From: 2-02-FULL-43-13 sp043813805
GTDB taxonomy: Bacteria > Patescibacteriota > Minisyncoccia > Minisyncoccales > MHMH01
Direction of reading: 5' to 3'
DNA length: 62,277 nt
Assembly: GCA_043813805.1 (NCBI GenBank)
Contig: JBDRKR010000025.1
Coordinates: 1-62,277 of the forward strand
The stretch's first letter is position 1. Each line of letters starts with the position of its first letter. Of this stretch, positions 7,776 through 15,358 are shown in pieces. The position numbers and the translations under genes were made by a program. A model generated the notes under the pieces. That model ran no database searches and was not told the origin of the DNA. It worked only from the letters and a program-made list of their open reading frames with translations.

Positions 7776-8336
7776 TTAGGACGCTATTTCTTGCTTTTTC
7801 TTTTCTCCCAACTCGTCGATTTTCTTTTGGTAATCATCAATCATTTTCTGAAGGTCGTCTTTCGCCCGGAACTTGTCGTCTTCCCTGACCTTGCCTTCTT
7901 TAAAACCGTCTTGAATGTTGCGCCACGCCTCTTCCCGCCACCTTCTCAAAACCTGCCTGGATTGCTCCTGTTTTTCAGACAGAAGTCGCAATAAATCCTT
8001 CCGATATTCTTCGGTTAAATCAGGTAAATTAATCCTGACCGCGTCCTTATCTACGATAGGAGAGGCCCCTACGCCCGTCCGCGATAAAGCCGCGACAATC
8101 CCTTCGATATACGACTTGTCCCAGGGCTGAATTAAAATCTGCCGGGGCGCCGGCGTAGAAATCGCGGCTAACTGTTTTAAGGCGAACTTCTGCCCGAAGC
8201 AGTCAACGACCACGTCTTCCACCAAAGATGGATTGGCCCGCGAAGTACGGATTTTGGCCAATTCTCCCTCAAAAAATTTAATCACCTTTTCGAATTCGGG
8301 TTTAGTTTTATCGATAATTTCTTTATAAGCTTCCAT
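7776..8336 (-). CDS. frr: ribosome recycling factor
   Basis: Splits post-termination ribosomes together with EF-G. The protein is 186 aa, the family size, with the signature stretches KIRTSRANPSLVEDV and INLPDLTEEYRKDLLR, and a long C-terminal coiled coil of three-helix bundle type. There is no Shine-Dalgarno site before the ATG, only AT-rich sequence. It is the first gene of a tight frr-rseP-proS-mreB-like run. Confidence 0.95.
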   Translation of the reverse strand: MEAYKEIIDKTKPEFEKVIKFFEGELAKIRTSRANPSLVEDVVVDCFGQKFALKQLAAISTPAPRQILIQPWDKSYIEGIVAALSRTGVGASPIVDKDAVRINLPDLTEEYRKDLLRLLSEKQEQSRQVLRRWREEAWRNIQDGFKEGKVREDDKFRAKDDLQKMIDDYQKKIDELGEKKKQEIAS

Positions 8337-8388
8337 ATAAATGTCTATTTAAAATTTTCGTTTCACTCAAATTATAACAAAATTTTAT

Positions 8389-9195
8389 TTATAATTCCAG
8401 CATCAATATCTCTAAAGCAAGACGCTTATTCACGTTGGTCGTTGAAATCAAAAAACTGATGTTTTGAATGGCCTTAAGAATTTTCCTTAACTTCGCCACG
8501 GAGTAATCGCCGGATTTGCCGTTAATGACAGACAGAAGCACTTCTCGAAAATAGCTTAGCCAAATATCCAAGAGCCCTTTCAAATCGGGCGAATCTTCAG
8601 CCAGAGATTTGATATATTGAAAACGCGAAAGCAAATTTTGGCCGCTCAATCTGATAATTTCATCTATCGCCTCTTTTTCTTCCTTGCTTTTTTCGCGAGC
8701 CGCCGGAGAATAAAACCTCACGCGCTCAACGCGCGATAAAATAGTCGGCAGAAGCATCTCCGGGTATTCGCTAATCAAAATAAATAAGGAATTGCCCTTC
8801 GGCTCTTCCAGCATTTTCAGAAAAGCTGATTGCGCTTCTTGATTTAATAAATGAGCCTTGTCGATAATGGCCGTCTTAAACGGCGCCGAATAGGACTTCA
8901 AAGAAAGATTCTTCTGCAGTTCTCTAATTTGAAAGATTTTTATTTCTTTGCTTTCTTGCGGTTCGACAATAGTCAGGTCGGGGTGGGTGTTCTTTTCAAT
9001 ATCTAAGCAGGCGCGGCAAGTCCTACAGGGCCGAGCCTCAAAACTCTTCGACTCGCAATTCAAAAGCTTGATAAACTCTAGAGCCAAGGTACGCTTACCG
9101 CAAGCGCCCCGACCGTAAAACAACAGAGCATGGGGCGTTTTCCCAAGCTCGGCTGTTTTTTTTAAGAATTGCCACTGTTTTGGATTTCTTAGCAT
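8389..9195 (-). CDS. holB: DNA polymerase III delta-prime-like clamp-loader subunit
   Basis: AAA+ clamp-loader subunit of the replicative polymerase. Visible parts are a degenerate Walker A (GRGACGKR, with R instead of S/T after the lysine), a zinc-binding cysteine cluster (CRTCRAC region, residues about 47-63), the helix EEPKGNSLFILIS and sensor 1 followed by the SRV motif. The altered Walker A agrees with a non-hydrolysing delta-prime rather than DnaX. The stop overlaps the start of the upstream mreB paralogue's end by one base, so both are probably in one operon. Confidence 0.85.
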   Translation of the reverse strand: MLRNPKQWQFLKKTAELGKTPHALLFYGRGACGKRTLALEFIKLLNCESKSFEARPCRTCRACLDIEKNTHPDLTIVEPQESKEIKIFQIRELQKNLSLKSYSAPFKTAIIDKAHLLNQEAQSAFLKMLEEPKGNSLFILISEYPEMLLPTILSRVERVRFYSPAAREKSKEEKEAIDEIIRLSGQNLLSRFQYIKSLAEDSPDLKGLLDIWLSYFREVLLSVINGKSGDYSVAKLRKILKAIQNISFLISTTNVNKRLALEILMLEL

Positions 9196-10202
9196 TACCT
9201 CTTGGCCATTATGCTCTTTTTGTAAACACTGAGATTTTCCAAGACAACGCCCGTACCCTTAGCCACGCACAGCATCGGCTCATCGGCGATGAAACAGGGC
9301 ACTCCCGTTTCTTTAGCAATCAATTTATCGATGTTATTCAATAAAGCCCCGCCGCCGGAAATCACCATGCCTTTATCCATTACATCAGAAGAAAGCTCCG
9401 GAGGCGTATCTCTCAAAACCTGTTTAATGGTATGGATAATCTCAGCTAAGATTTCCGAGATGGCTTCGCAAACTTCATTGGAAGAAATCTTGATCGTCTT
9501 AGGAAGCCCCGAAACCATGTCCCTGCCCCGGACACTCAATATTTTTTCTTCTTTCTCGGGCATAGCCGTGCCGATTTTAATTTTAACATCTTCGGTCGTC
9601 TGTTCGCCCAAGGCCACGTTGTGCTTATCTTTAATGTATTCCCCGATGGCCCTGTCCATTTTATCGCCCGCCACTCTGACAGAACTCGAAGTCACAATGC
9701 CTCCAAGCGAAATTACGGCAACTTCCGAAGTCCCGCCGCCGATATCCACGATCAAATTGCCGGAGCAGGCGTTAATGGGAATGCCTGCGCCAATGGCCGC
9801 CAAAATCGGCTCTTTGACGACGTATGCTTCTTTCGCCCCGGCGTTGATGGCTGCTTCTAAAACCGCTCTTTTTTCGGTACTTGTTATGCCGGCCGGCACG
9901 GAAATCATCAATTCCGGTTTGAAAAACCTGAAAGGACCTGTGGTTTTTTCAATAAGATGCCTGATCATCGCTTGCGTCACCCGAAAATCGGCGATAACGC
10001 CGTCTTTCATCGGCCGATAAACCCTGATCGTGTCAGGGGTTTTGCCGATCATTTCCTTGGCCGCTTCTCCAATGGCTAAAATCTTATTTTCCTGCAAAGA
10101 TACGGCCACGACCGAAGGCTCCATTAAAACCACTCCTTTTTTAGGAACGAAAACCAAAGAATTACATGTGCCCAAATCAATGCCGATTTTTCTGACAAAC
10201 AT
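9195..10202 (-). CDS. mreB: MreB-like actin homologue (paralogue 2)
   Basis: A second MreB, 335 aa, with the phosphate loops DLGTCNSLVFV and DIGGGTSEVAVISLGG and the adenosine motif ISGGGALLNNI. Unlike the copy at 4350-5402 it starts directly with the first beta strand (MFVRKIGIDLGT) and lacks the amphipathic N-terminal helix. The two are clearly paralogues with different regulation or localisation. It is followed without spacing by holB and preceded by murA 7 nt away, linking cell-wall synthesis and shape genes. Confidence 0.93.
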   Translation of the reverse strand: MFVRKIGIDLGTCNSLVFVPKKGVVLMEPSVVAVSLQENKILAIGEAAKEMIGKTPDTIRVYRPMKDGVIADFRVTQAMIRHLIEKTTGPFRFFKPELMISVPAGITSTEKRAVLEAAINAGAKEAYVVKEPILAAIGAGIPINACSGNLIVDIGGGTSEVAVISLGGIVTSSSVRVAGDKMDRAIGEYIKDKHNVALGEQTTEDVKIKIGTAMPEKEEKILSVRGRDMVSGLPKTIKISSNEVCEAISEILAEIIHTIKQVLRDTPPELSSDVMDKGMVISGGGALLNNIDKLIAKETGVPCFIADEPMLCVAKGTGVVLENLSVYKKSIMAKR

Positions 10203-10209
10203 ATTTATT

Positions 10210-11475
10210 TTAAACTTTTACTCTTTTAATATCAGCACCCAATTTCTGTAATCTGGTTTCAATTCTTTCGTAACCCCGATCTACCTGATATATATTATTA
10301 ATGATTGTTTTACCTTTGGCAATAAGACCGGCAATGATTAAAGCCGCTCCCCCCCTCAGGTCAAAAGAATCGATATCTCTCCCAAATAGCCGAGTCGGTC
10401 CGTTGATGATTGCCCGATGGGGATCGGCAAAATAAATTTTGGCTCCCATCTTATTCAATTCTTCCAGATACTTCAATCTGCCCTCATAAAGCGGGTCGTG
10501 GATCAAGGTTGGTCCCTGGGCCTGAGTCGCCAAAACTCCGAAGGCCGATTGTAAATCAGAAGGGATGCCGGGATACGGCAAGCTTTGTATTTTATCAATT
10601 TTAAGATGCCGCCAGGGCATAACCTTCACAGAATTGCCTCCGATAATCTTGAAAGGCACGCCGAAGTCCTTGAGTTTTTTTAACGGCAATTCCAAATAAT
10701 CGACTTCCACATTTTTAACAAGCACATTGCCTCTGGTGGCCGCCGCAATTAAAATGAAAGTGCCCGCTTCCACCGGATCATTCATCAAACGATGCTTTGA
10801 CCCTTTTAATTTTTTACAACCGCGGACCACAACATCGTGGGTCCCGGCCCCTTCCACCCTTGCTCCCATTTTATTTAAAAACTTGGCCAACTCTCTCACC
10901 TGGTAATCGCCGTCAGCGATCTTAATAACGGTCTTTGTAGGAATAGAGCTCGCTAAAATCATCAAATTTTCGGTGGCGGTGACTGAGAATTCATTAAGAA
11001 CAATGGCGCCTCCTTTTTTATTTGCAAGCTTAATCTCATATTTTTTTCCGCTCTTTTTGACGGATGCTCCCAATTGCTCAAAGCCATCAAGATGCGTATC
11101 AATAGGACGCGCCCCGATAACACAACCTCCGGGATTGGGAAAACTTATCTTGTTGAATCTGGCCAATAACGGACCCATGAAAAGAACCGAACCGCGCAAT
11201 CGACTCACTAAATCTTTTTTGACGTTTTGCGGCTGAAGATTATCGTTTTTGATGCGCACGGTTCTTGCGCCGAGCCATTCGATTTTCGATCCCATGCTTT
11301 TCATGATTTCCAGCATCCGAAAGACATCTTCAATCAAAGGAAGGTTGGAAATCTCGCAAGCTTTTGGAGTCAAAAGAGTGGCGGCTAAAATCGGAAAAGC
11401 GGCATTTTTTGCCCCCCGGACTTCAATTTCGCCTTTTAAGGGTTTGCCGCCGTTGATGATGAATTTTTCTGCCAT
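10210..11475 (-). CDS. murA: UDP-GlcNAc 1-carboxyvinyltransferase (MurA)
   Basis: First committed step of peptidoglycan synthesis: transfer of enolpyruvate to UDP-GlcNAc in the cytoplasm. The catalytic cysteine C118 lies in PGGCVIGARPIDTHLD, the fosfomycin target, and K23 lies in RGAKNAAFP. The length of 421 aa is typical. The start ATG is only 6 nt from a TATAAT box, so the mRNA is probably leaderless. Its presence shows that this organism makes or remodels its own wall. Confidence 0.95.
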   Translation of the reverse strand: MAEKFIINGGKPLKGEIEVRGAKNAAFPILAATLLTPKACEISNLPLIEDVFRMLEIMKSMGSKIEWLGARTVRIKNDNLQPQNVKKDLVSRLRGSVLFMGPLLARFNKISFPNPGGCVIGARPIDTHLDGFEQLGASVKKSGKKYEIKLANKKGGAIVLNEFSVTATENLMILASSIPTKTVIKIADGDYQVRELAKFLNKMGARVEGAGTHDVVVRGCKKLKGSKHRLMNDPVEAGTFILIAAATRGNVLVKNVEVDYLELPLKKLKDFGVPFKIIGGNSVKVMPWRHLKIDKIQSLPYPGIPSDLQSAFGVLATQAQGPTLIHDPLYEGRLKYLEELNKMGAKIYFADPHRAIINGPTRLFGRDIDSFDLRGGAALIIAGLIAKGKTIINNIYQVDRGYERIETRLQKLGADIKRVKV

Positions 11476-11481
11476 GGCTTT

Positions 11482-11487
11482 ATTATA
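11482..11487 (-). promoter_or_regulatory. -10 box of murA, giving a leaderless transcript
   Basis: TATAAT on the minus strand lies 6 nt before the murA ATG. Transcription would begin at or next to the start codon. No strong -35 box is seen (TTTTGA at 17 nt is weak). Confidence 0.55.
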
Positions 11488-11533
11488 TCTCTTAATATCT
11501 TATCTCAAAATCACCCTTTTAGCAACCGCAAAA

Positions 11534-11579
11534 ATGAAAGAGGCTAAACCTCTTTCATCGTTCATTGAGGTTTAGCCTC
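11534..11579 (-). repeat. CTAAACCTC-family palindrome
   Basis: ATGAAAGAGG-CTAAA-CCTCTTTCAT is a hairpin, and the neighbouring GAGGTTTAGCCTC can pair instead with the loop region, so two folds compete. Similar elements occur at 14830, 24428 and 45744, each downstream of a minus-strand gene. Confidence 0.65.
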
Positions 11580-11606
11580 GGCCATTTAAACTTCGATAAA
11601 ACATAA

Positions 11607-11632
11607 AAGGCGTTCGTTTTCACGAACGCCTT
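11607..11632 (-). terminator. intrinsic terminator after the TPR gene
   Basis: An 11-bp perfect stem (AAGGCGTTCGT and its complement) with a 4-nt loop is followed on the minus strand by a T-rich stretch. It lies 20 nt after the stop of the 11652-12308 gene. Confidence 0.8.
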
Positions 11633-11651
11633 CTTTAATTACCCCTAAACA

Positions 11652-12308
11652 CTAAGGAGCTAATGCTTTCTTTCTTACTCCTGCGATATGGAATTCAGCG
11701 CTTTGTCCGGTAGCTTTTTCAAATTGCCGATAAAGAGCGATGGCTTCCAGATATTCGTCCATCGCCTCCCGATTCCGGCCCAACTCTTTCAGGGCGTCAG
11801 CTTTATTCTGTTTGGCATGACCGGCTGTCCGATAGTCGCCTTTGAGCAAAGCCTTTTCGTAGACCTTCTCGCAGACCTCCACGCTCCCCTTAAAATCTTT
11901 CGCCCAGCGAAAGAGAATGCTTCGGGTGTTCCAAACCGATGGTTCCTCCGGGAATTCCTTGATGGCTTTATCGCTGATTCTCCAGGCCTCTTCCTGCTCT
12001 TCCAAAATCCAAAGCGACAAAGGTAGGCCATTTAAAATCGAAATTTTCTTCTTACTGTCAGAAGTTCGATCCAGGGCTTGCTTAAAAGCCTCTTTCGACA
12101 TTTGGAGACCGATCTGCTTATCATGAAGACCCTTCGTGCCGATATAATACCAATTCCATCCTCTCAACCGACAAGCCTCGGCAATCTCTTCGTCGGTGGT
12201 TAAGCTACTTTCATTAAGATCGATGAGAGAATTCGAATCCCGCCATTTCCCCTCATCGTACAGTTTTTGAGCTTCCGCTAAGACCTTTCCAATATCTACC
12301 GTTGCCAT
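11652..12308 (-). CDS. TPR-like helical repeat protein (218 aa)
   Basis: Soluble, all-helical protein with tandem helix pairs of TPR type. Examples are A-x-x-L-Y-D-E-G-K near residue 13, a run around residues 120-150 (WRISDKAIKEFPEEPSVWNTR), and a well-formed last repeat (KADALKELGRNREAMDEYLEAIALY, split here by description only). Such proteins are scaffolds for protein contacts; the partner is unknown. It has a strong AGGAGG Shine-Dalgarno site overlapping the end of the zinc-ribbon gene 12 nt upstream, so the two form an operon. The site strength is unlike that of the housekeeping genes. Confidence 0.75.
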   Translation of the reverse strand: MATVDIGKVLAEAQKLYDEGKWRDSNSLIDLNESSLTTDEEIAEACRLRGWNWYYIGTKGLHDKQIGLQMSKEAFKQALDRTSDSKKKISILNGLPLSLWILEEQEEAWRISDKAIKEFPEEPSVWNTRSILFRWAKDFKGSVEVCEKVYEKALLKGDYRTAGHAKQNKADALKELGRNREAMDEYLEAIALYRQFEKATGQSAEFHIAGVRKKALAP

Positions 12309-12320
12309 CGCGACGCCTCC

Positions 12321-12530
12321 TCAATCCTTTTTGATTTCAACGACTCTGAATTTCCGACCGCAATTCCTGCACAAGTAATCTTTTTTAACCTCGGTCCCCA
12401 GATAGGTACGGCCCACTCCGCCGCCTTCCGTATCAAAACCGAACTGCTCGTCTTCCATTTTACCTTGGAACTCTACATTCTTGCTACCGCAAGAATCACA
12501 CTCCACCCTTTCCTCTTTTTGTATTACCAT
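12321..12530 (-). CDS. small zinc-ribbon protein (69 aa)
   Basis: Contains CDSCGSKNVEF near the N-terminus and CRNCGRKFRV near the C-terminus, two CxxC knuckles forming a zinc ribbon. The middle is acidic and glycine-rich. The function is unknown; such proteins often bind nucleic acid or act as adaptors. I start at 12530 because GGAGG lies 10 nt upstream of that ATG; a longer frame (to 12587) would bury the ribosome site. It is transcribed from a TTGACA-17-TATGAT promoter together with the TPR gene. Confidence 0.75.
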   Translation of the reverse strand: MVIQKEERVECDSCGSKNVEFQGKMEDEQFGFDTEGGGVGRTYLGTEVKKDYLCRNCGRKFRVVEIKKD

Positions 12531-12566
12531 CTCGACAACACCTCCATATTTAATTTTCAATGAATT

Positions 12567-12595
12567 ATCATAGCAGATTGATTTCAAGTTGTCAA
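12567..12595 (-). promoter_or_regulatory. sigma-70 promoter for the zinc-ribbon/TPR operon
   Basis: On the minus strand TTGACA (12590-12595) is followed after 17 nt by TATGAT (12567-12572). The predicted leader is about 30 nt and contains a GGAGG site. Confidence 0.85.
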
Positions 12596-12605
12596 CTATC
12601 GATAT

Positions 12606-12626
12606 AATCGACGTCGGACGTCCATT
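12606..12626. repeat. REP-like palindrome downstream of the transposase gene
   Basis: A 21-nt element with left arm AATCGACGTC, central G, and right arm GACGTCCATT, which is one mismatch from a perfect inverted repeat. It lies 2 nt beyond the stop codon of the transposase. Confidence 0.9.
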
Positions 12627-12628
12627 AT

Positions 12629-13309
12629 TTATTCTAATTTAAAACCTTTAAGAGATTCGATATTTTTAGCATAATAACTCAGCCAATTTGTAAAAAATTC
12701 TCTGTATTCTTCCGAATTCTTAAAAAATCTAGCCATAAAGTCTTTATCTATCAGTGATGGGAAATTTTTAATCCCCCACCAATCTAAGTGGCTAGACCAA
12801 CGATATTGTTCTAAGAATCTCAAGGCATTTTGAATTTCTAAATTGGTTAAACCTTTTTCTTTCCAGTCGGGCTTCCATAAATCTAAAGGATTGGAGTGGA
12901 TATAACAAATTAACTGAATAGCTTGGGTGTCGTCCATTACTTGTACCTTTTTATATTTCCCCTGAAACAACGTTCCGTTCCTTTTATATTTAACATTAAA
13001 AAACTTAGCAAATCCGCCTCCGAATTTTTTATGAAAATTCGCGAGACCATTATCTGGAATAGGAGATGAAAATAAATGATAATGATTAGGCATCAAGCAC
13101 CAAACAAATAAATTCAACAGATTTTCTCTGGTCTTATTTAAATTAATCGACGTCAGACGTCCATTAATTCGCTGTTTGAGATTAAATACAGCATTACTGT
13201 CATTAAACTCATAAAGATCGTGAACACCACGAAAATAATCTCCTTCTTCTATAAATATTTTTCTTTTGTCTGTTCCTCGATTATAACTGTGATAAAACAA
13301 GCTTTCCAT
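12629..13309 (-). CDS. REP-associated tyrosine transposase (RAYT, Y1/HUH family)
   Basis: Single-strand DNA transposase of the Y1_Tnp/IS200-like family. The metal-binding HUH motif is H76-Y77-H78 in MPNHYHLF, and the helix with the candidate catalytic tyrosine is YIHSNPL (Y136). The RAYT-typical segments HSYNRG at the N-terminus, GTLFQGKYK, and WSSHLDW are present. RAYTs are domesticated enzymes thought to mobilise REP palindromes. In-frame residues about 48-57 (INGRLTSIN) are encoded by a copy of the palindrome itself. The length of 226 aa is normal. The promoter is an extended -10 box with almost no leader. Confidence 0.92.
   Translation of the reverse strand: MESLFYHSYNRGTDKRKIFIEEGDYFRGVHDLYEFNDSNAVFNLKQRINGRLTSINLNKTRENLLNLFVWCLMPNHYHLFSSPIPDNGLANFHKKFGGGFAKFFNVKYKRNGTLFQGKYKKVQVMDDTQAIQLICYIHSNPLDLWKPDWKEKGLTNLEIQNALRFLEQYRWSSHLDWWGIKNFPSLIDKDFMARFFKNSEEYREFFTNWLSYYAKNIESLKGFKLE
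13145..13165. repeat. REP-like palindrome inside the transposase coding sequence
   Basis: Arms AATCGACGTC and GACGTCCATT around a central A. It keeps the reading frame and encodes the middle of INGRLTSIN. Confidence 0.9.
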
Positions 13310-13317
13310 ATTTTTAA

Positions 13318-13323
13318 ATTATA
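13318..13323 (-). promoter_or_regulatory. extended -10 promoter of the transposase
   Basis: TGGTATAAT on the minus strand ends 8 nt before the ATG, giving a leader of only one or two bases. The palindrome 13332-13352 lies just upstream, where it could block or recruit RNA polymerase or the transposase itself (inference). Confidence 0.6.
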
Positions 13324-13331
13324 CCACAAAC

Positions 13332-13352
13332 AATCGACGTCGGACGTCGATT
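13332..13352. repeat. perfect REP-like palindrome upstream of the transposase
   Basis: Left arm AATCGACGTC, central G, and an exact reverse-complement right arm. It sits between the divergent promoters of the transposase and the PEGA gene. Confidence 0.9.
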
Positions 13353-13358
13353 AATAGA

Positions 13359-13387
13359 TTGATTTCAAAATGTCAATGAGATATGAT
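13359..13387 (+). promoter_or_regulatory. promoter of the PEGA-domain gene
   Basis: TTGATT (13359-13364), 17 nt, TATGAT (13382-13387). The ATG at 13397 is 9 nt after the -10 box, so the transcript should have a leader of 2-3 nt at most. Confidence 0.65.
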
Positions 13388-13396
13388 GGATAAAAC

Positions 13397-14152
13397 ATGA
13401 CTAAAAAAACAAGGACAATCCTCTTCGCTATCTGCGTTTTTTTGTTTTCGCTGACGGCCCCGTCAGTCATTTTTTATTCTCAAGGATACCGCTTTGATTT
13501 TGAAACAAGAAAAATCGTGCAAACCGGCGGTCTTTATTTTAAAGTGACGCCCAGGTCCGCTCAAGTGTATTTGAATGGCAAGCTAATAGAAACGACGTCT
13601 ATTTTTACGAGTTCATCTCTCGTCGAAAACCTGTTACCCAAAACATATTATGTTGAAATAAAAAAAGACGGTTTTAATTCTTGGCAAAAAAACATGGAAG
13701 TCAAAGAGAGGCAGGTCACTGAAGCTAAAAATATTACTTTGATTCCTCAAAACATTAATTTCGTCAAAAGCATAGAAACTCCCCTGCCCAAATACCTCGC
13801 CAATGCCACCTCTTCTGACGGCAATAAAGTTGTAAAATATGACGACCACGAAATTTGGATATCTTTCCCCGAGGAAGAGAAAGATATTTTTCTAATCCGC
13901 TTTTCGGAAAAAATCTGCCAAGTTTTTTGGCTCAACGATTATTATCTGATTTTTAACGTCGGTGGAAAAATAAACCTTGATTTCTCGCCCTGCTCAAAAT
14001 TAAAAGTCGCCGAAATCGACGACCGTGACAGATTAAACGTTATTGATATTGCGGAGTTTAAAACTCCTGAAATCTTTTGGGACAACGCCAACGGCAAGCT
14101 TTATGTTTCGAGCGAAAACACTCTCTATGTTTCAGAAGGGTTACTTCCCTAG
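13397..14152 (+). CDS. PEGA-domain surface protein (251 aa)
   Basis: An N-terminal membrane anchor or signal helix (residues 7-29) is followed by a PEGA domain at about 44-114, with the hallmark PRSAQVYLNGKLI, the LLPKTYYVEIKKDGF core and ITLIP. The remaining 135 residues resemble beta-propeller-like extracellular repeats without a clear family. It is probably exposed on the outside of the cytoplasmic membrane and may bind the cell wall. It is one of the few plus-strand genes and converges on the nuclease gene, overlapping its end by 12 nt. Confidence 0.8.
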   Translation: MTKKTRTILFAICVFLFSLTAPSVIFYSQGYRFDFETRKIVQTGGLYFKVTPRSAQVYLNGKLIETTSIFTSSSLVENLLPKTYYVEIKKDGFNSWQKNMEVKERQVTEAKNITLIPQNINFVKSIETPLPKYLANATSSDGNKVVKYDDHEIWISFPEEEKDIFLIRFSEKICQVFWLNDYYLIFNVGGKINLDFSPCSKLKVAEIDDRDRLNVIDIAEFKTPEIFWDNANGKLYVSSENTLYVSEGLLP

Positions 14153-14824
14153 TTTCTCAACCTTACTTTTAAATTCGTCCCATTTTAACTCGTCCTTGCC
14201 CGCGGAAATACAAATGTCTTTAAATTGGCAATAAACGCATTGCCTGTTCCGCGGAAAATCCAGCATCTGTTCCGGGATGATATTAGCTTTGATTTTTTTA
14301 TCAAGGCTTTCCAATCCCTTTAAAAGATTTTGGACCAAGTCGGTATTATACTGGATCGGAAAATCTTTCAATTCCGAAGTGTCCTTGCTCATATAGAGCA
14401 AAATTCCTTTGGGAATCTGGAAATAGTGCATATAAAGCTGAATTTGGTTGATGTTCTCTTCTTTCGGCTCTTGTAGCTTTCTGAAAATCATGCTGTTCAT
14501 GCTTTTAAAATCAACCACGTAAAGCTCGTTATTTAAAGTTACGATAGCGTCAGCCCGGCCAGAAATTAATGCCTGAGGGGGAATCTGAACCTCGGAAGCC
14601 CGCACAATCCCCAAGCTGAAAAGAGAGCTTAAAAGCTGCATCTGAATATAATCGCCGTGATCAAAGAGCCGCAACATCCGGGCTTCCATCTTTTCCCGCG
14701 GCATATTTTTAAACTTAAAAAAAATAGCGCGGGCGCATTTGCCGGCATCGGTAATGTAAAAATGATTTTGCTCTCTGTCTTCCTGCTTATCCAAATAAAG
14801 CTGATCGATGAGTTCCTTAAGCAT
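14141..14824 (-). CDS. Cas4-like PD-(D/E)XK nuclease with Fe-S cysteine cluster
   Basis: RecB-type nuclease. The active-site core is visible as GRADAIV (first acid), VVDFKS (D-x-K), and a Q-x-x-x-Y motif in QIQLYMHYF. Four cysteines suited to a 4Fe-4S cluster are present: one in GKCAR near residue 29 and three in CVYCQFKDIC near the C-terminus. This is the Cas4/AddB-type arrangement. There is no CRISPR array or other cas gene in the window, so a general DNA-end-processing or repair role is more likely. The length of 227 aa fits a stand-alone nuclease. Confidence 0.85.
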   Translation of the reverse strand: MLKELIDQLYLDKQEDREQNHFYITDAGKCARAIFFKFKNMPREKMEARMLRLFDHGDYIQMQLLSSLFSLGIVRASEVQIPPQALISGRADAIVTLNNELYVVDFKSMNSMIFRKLQEPKEENINQIQLYMHYFQIPKGILLYMSKDTSELKDFPIQYNTDLVQNLLKGLESLDKKIKANIIPEQMLDFPRNRQCVYCQFKDICISAGKDELKWDEFKSKVEKLGK

Positions 14825-14829
14825 AAACT

Positions 14830-14877
14830 AATGAAAGAGGCTAAACCTCAAATGAAAGAGGTTTAGCCTCTTTCATT
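14830..14877 (-). terminator. 20-bp hairpin terminator after rpsI (CTAAACCTC family)
   Basis: Arms 14830-14849 and 14858-14877 are perfectly complementary over 20 bp around an 8-nt loop. It lies immediately downstream of rpsI, the last gene of the alpha operon. It is built from the same unit as the repeats at 11534, 24428 and 45744. Confidence 0.75.
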
Positions 14878-14894
14878 TTAAAGATAAAGAATTG

Positions 14895-15356
14895 TTAACG
14901 TTTCGTCCACTGAGGAGCTCTTCGGGCACGCTTCAAACCGAACTTCTTGCGCTCCCTCATGCGGGAATCTCTGGTTAAAAAGCCTGCCTTTTTGAGCCTG
15001 GCACGAAATTCTGGATTAAATTCGGTTAAGGCTCTCGCTATCCCGTGCCTTAAAGCTTCTGACTGAGCATGCAATCCACCTCCATTAACCCTGGCCGTCA
15101 CGCTGAATTTACCAAGGCAGTCCATTTTTTCCAAAGAAGACAAAACAATCTGCTGCAGATCTTGCGCAGGAAAATATTTATCCAACGGCTTGCCGTTGAT
15201 CACAAACTCTCTGGAGTCCTGAGCTTGGAGATGAACGCGAGCTACGGCCGTTTTTCTTCGGCCGACCGCTTCAAAAAAATGAAGCGCTTTTGCTTCTTTG
15301 ACAATCTCGGGTTTCACTTTTTTCGTAATTTTTCTGGTTGTTTTAGCTACTGGCAT
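14895..15356 (-). CDS. rpsI: 30S ribosomal protein S9
   Basis: S9 of the 30S head, whose C-terminal tail reaches the P-site tRNA. Signatures are AVGRRKTAVARVHL, VNGGGLHAQSEALRHGIARAL and the basic ending APQWTKR (the family normally ends in SKR). I start at 15356, 2 nt after the rplM stop. A lysine-rich N-terminal extension of about 25 residues precedes the conserved part. It is the last gene of the alpha operon. Confidence 0.95.
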   Translation of the reverse strand: MPVAKTTRKITKKVKPEIVKEAKALHFFEAVGRRKTAVARVHLQAQDSREFVINGKPLDKYFPAQDLQQIVLSSLEKMDCLGKFSVTARVNGGGLHAQSEALRHGIARALTEFNPEFRARLKKAGFLTRDSRMRERKKFGLKRARRAPQWTKR

Positions 15357-15358
15357 AT

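Larger units (their letters stand above)
12606..13352 (-). mobile_element. REP-associated transposase locus with its palindromes
   Basis: The transposase ORF (12629-13309) is bracketed by 21-nt palindromes of one family at 12606-12626 and 13332-13352 and holds a third copy in frame at 13145-13165. This is the layout of a RAYT gene with its cognate REP sequences. A further copy lies at 39287-39307. No target-site duplication or IS-type ends were identified. Confidence 0.75.

Noticed and set aside
9289..10020. long plus-strand frame opposite the second mreB
   Set aside because: A shadow of a conserved gene with methionine- and serine-rich composition typical of antisense frames.
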